Assembly (NCBI GenBank): GCA_000720805.1
Contig: JODI01000030.1
Span: forward strand, 31,141-95,140
Reading direction: 5' to 3'
From: Streptomyces violaceoruber
Lineage (GTDB): Bacteria; Actinomycetota; Actinomycetes; Streptomycetales; Streptomycetaceae
Length of the DNA: 64,000 nucleotides
Under the pieces are notes generated by a model. That model ran no database searches and was not told the origin of the DNA. It worked only from the letters and a program-made list of their open reading frames with translations. Of this stretch, positions 63,115 to 64,000 are shown one piece after another. The stretch's first letter is position 1, and each line of letters starts with the position of its first letter. Position numbers and translations under genes: made by a program.

Positions 63115-63136
63115 GTACGTACAAAAAAGTAAGTAC
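63115..63136. promoter_or_regulatory. Near-palindrome with A6 centre between divergent genes
   Basis: GTACGTAC, AAAAAA, GTAAGTAC: arms match at 7 of 8 positions when inverted. It lies between the dehydrogenase and the methyltransferase starts. HxlR/MarR-type regulators use similar GTAC sites, but no such regulator gene is seen in the window. Confidence 0.55.
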
Positions 63137-63209
63137 CGCCGGCATGACGGGCATGCTCCGTACACTCACACCCACACTCATCCCCACACCTACGCCGGAG
63201 AGCGAGCGC

Positions 63210-63935
63210 ATGGCTGACGAGTGCTTCGGACATCCACGGCTCGCCGCGATCTACGACGCCCTCGATCCCGACCGCGGCGACCTCGACGCGTACGTCCTGA
63301 TGACCGAGGAGTTCGGGGCGCGCCGCGTGCTGGACATCGGCTGCGGGACGGGAGTTTTCGCGCTCCTGCTGGCCGAGCGCGGGGTCGATGTCGTCGGCGT
63401 CGATCCCGCCGCGGCCTCCCTCGACGTGGCCCGGGCCAAGCCGGGCGCCGACCGGGTGCGCTGGATCCACGGCGACGCGACGGTCCTCCCCCCGCTGCGG
63501 GTCGACCTCGCGACCATGACGGCGAACGCCGCCCAGCAGATCGTCGGGGAGGAGGCGTGGCGGAGGACGCTTCGCGGCGCCTACGAGGCACTCCGGCCCG
63601 GCGGGCACCTGGTGTTCGAGACCAGGGTTCCGGCCAGGCGCGGGTGGGAGGAGTGGAACCGCGACGCGTCGTACGCGGTGACGGAGATTCCGGGCGTCGG
63701 CGAGGTCGAGACCTGGGTCGAAACGGTCGAGGTGAGCGGCCCGCTGGTGGCCTTCCGCCAGACCTATGTCTTCGCCGCGGACGGCGAGGTGCTGACGTCG
63801 GACTCGACCCTGCGCTTCCGCGCGCGGGGGGAGGTGGAGCGGGACTTGACCGCCCTGGGGTTCGAGGTGCGGGACGTCCGGGAGGCACCGGACCGCCCGG
63901 GCAAGGAGTACGTGTTCGTCGCCCGTCGACTTTAG
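63210..63935 (+). CDS. Class I SAM-dependent methyltransferase
   Basis: A 241-residue methyltransferase. Motif I is VLDIGCGTGVFALLLAERGV, followed by VVGVDPAAASLDVARAK and YEALRPGGHLVFETRVP. The start MADECFGHPRLAAIYD is preferred over longer frames because family members begin there. Small-molecule methylation is likely; the substrate is unknown. It is the last gene before the sequence end. Confidence 0.9.
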   Translation: MADECFGHPRLAAIYDALDPDRGDLDAYVLMTEEFGARRVLDIGCGTGVFALLLAERGVDVVGVDPAAASLDVARAKPGADRVRWIHGDATVLPPLRVDLATMTANAAQQIVGEEAWRRTLRGAYEALRPGGHLVFETRVPARRGWEEWNRDASYAVTEIPGVGEVETWVETVEVSGPLVAFRQTYVFAADGEVLTSDSTLRFRARGEVERDLTALGFEVRDVREAPDRPGKEYVFVARRL

Positions 63936-63954
63936 GTCCGACGTCGCGTAACCC

Positions 63955-64000
63955 CTGTCTCTTATACACATCTGACGCTGCCGACGAATAGAGAGGTGTG
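63955..64000. other. Illumina Nextera adapter contamination at the contig end
   Basis: CTGTCTCTTATACACATCT (63955-63973) is the Tn5 mosaic end in Nextera libraries, followed by GACGCTGCCGACGA, ATAGAGAG (looks like an i5 index) and GTGTG. This is not chromosomal. Frames reading into it (LLYTSDAADE) are artefacts. Confidence 0.97.

Noticed and set aside
1..63954. CRISPR arrays, tRNA or rRNA genes
   Set aside because: I looked for regularly spaced repeats and for tRNA/rRNA signatures by eye and found none; short tRNAs could be missed without a search tool.
63190..63991. Frames reading into the last 46 bases
   Set aside because: They encode adapter peptide such as LLYTSDAADE or MCIRDR.

Overview
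The window is high-GC actinobacterial chromosome. Codon use, dense overlapping operons and gene content (mshD, glnR, nur, rsiG, devA/devE/devB-like genes, DUF397/Scr1 pairs, CsoR) point to Streptomyces. Position 1 cuts a pit gene. The last 46 bases are an Illumina Nextera adapter, so the true sequence ends near 63954 at a contig end.

Left part (1-15.8 kb): phosphate and polyphosphate genes (pit, DUF47, Nudix, CHAD, ppk), csoR with its operator, a GntR/ABC-2 transporter operon with a 15-bp-arm inverted repeat as operator, mshD, a secreted 5'-nucleotidase and an LmeA-like DUF2993 protein. From 15.76 to 21.5 kb lies an acquired cassette. It is bracketed by ~133-bp imperfect direct repeats (two copies of a Uma2 gene end), carries an ISAs1-type transposase remnant, and encodes an L-glutamate oxidase homologue (with a TTA codon), a thiamine-diphosphate enzyme and an AidA/PixA inclusion-body-type protein. 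From 21.4 to 30.6 kb are accessory genes: Uma2, a DUF6247/RelE-like pair whose toxin seems to have lost its start, an Scr1/DUF397 regulator set, an Imm49-like protein, a pectate lyase-pectin methylesterase fusion, a secreted protein with an aerolysin-like look, and a VapBC-like pair.

Middle (30.6-45.7 kb): core genes. These are an MprAB-like two-component system next to an HtrA-like protease whose upstream region carries six CTCAG boxes at near 11-bp spacing, a LacI regulator, glnR, an alpha/beta hydrolase, MoaD-like and membrane proteins, a second LmeA-like protein, a cysteine-containing leader peptide in front of a sulfurtransferase/DUF1416 operon, DUF3099, DsrE, and a three-gene operon of paralogous membrane-anchored proteins whose first gene starts with three TTA codons.

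At 45.8-48.96 kb, between the FABP-family gene and nur, sits the most interesting locus. Two hairpins have perfectly complementary loops (a hairpin-kissing RNA candidate), followed by an Abi/HEPN protein with an RxxxxH motif, then translationally coupled HsdM and a half-size HsdS, with no HsdR. I read it as a probable anti-phage island of the AbiF type (HEPN toxin plus RNA antitoxin) joined to a DNA methyltransferase.

Right part (49-63.95 kb): nur, ygfZ-like, dtd, rsiG (both c-di-GMP signatures present, N-terminal octapeptide repeat), asparaginase, Eis-like acetyltransferase, and the duplicated developmental module (two GntR regulators devE/devA, each divergent from a tiny membrane protein across a 17-bp palindrome, then devB). 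These are followed by a phosphotransferase, TetR, a truncated HelD-like remnant, a deazaflavin oxidoreductase-hemerythrin fusion, an RraA-like protein, an imine-reductase-type dehydrogenase and a methyltransferase. I saw no tRNA, rRNA or CRISPR array.
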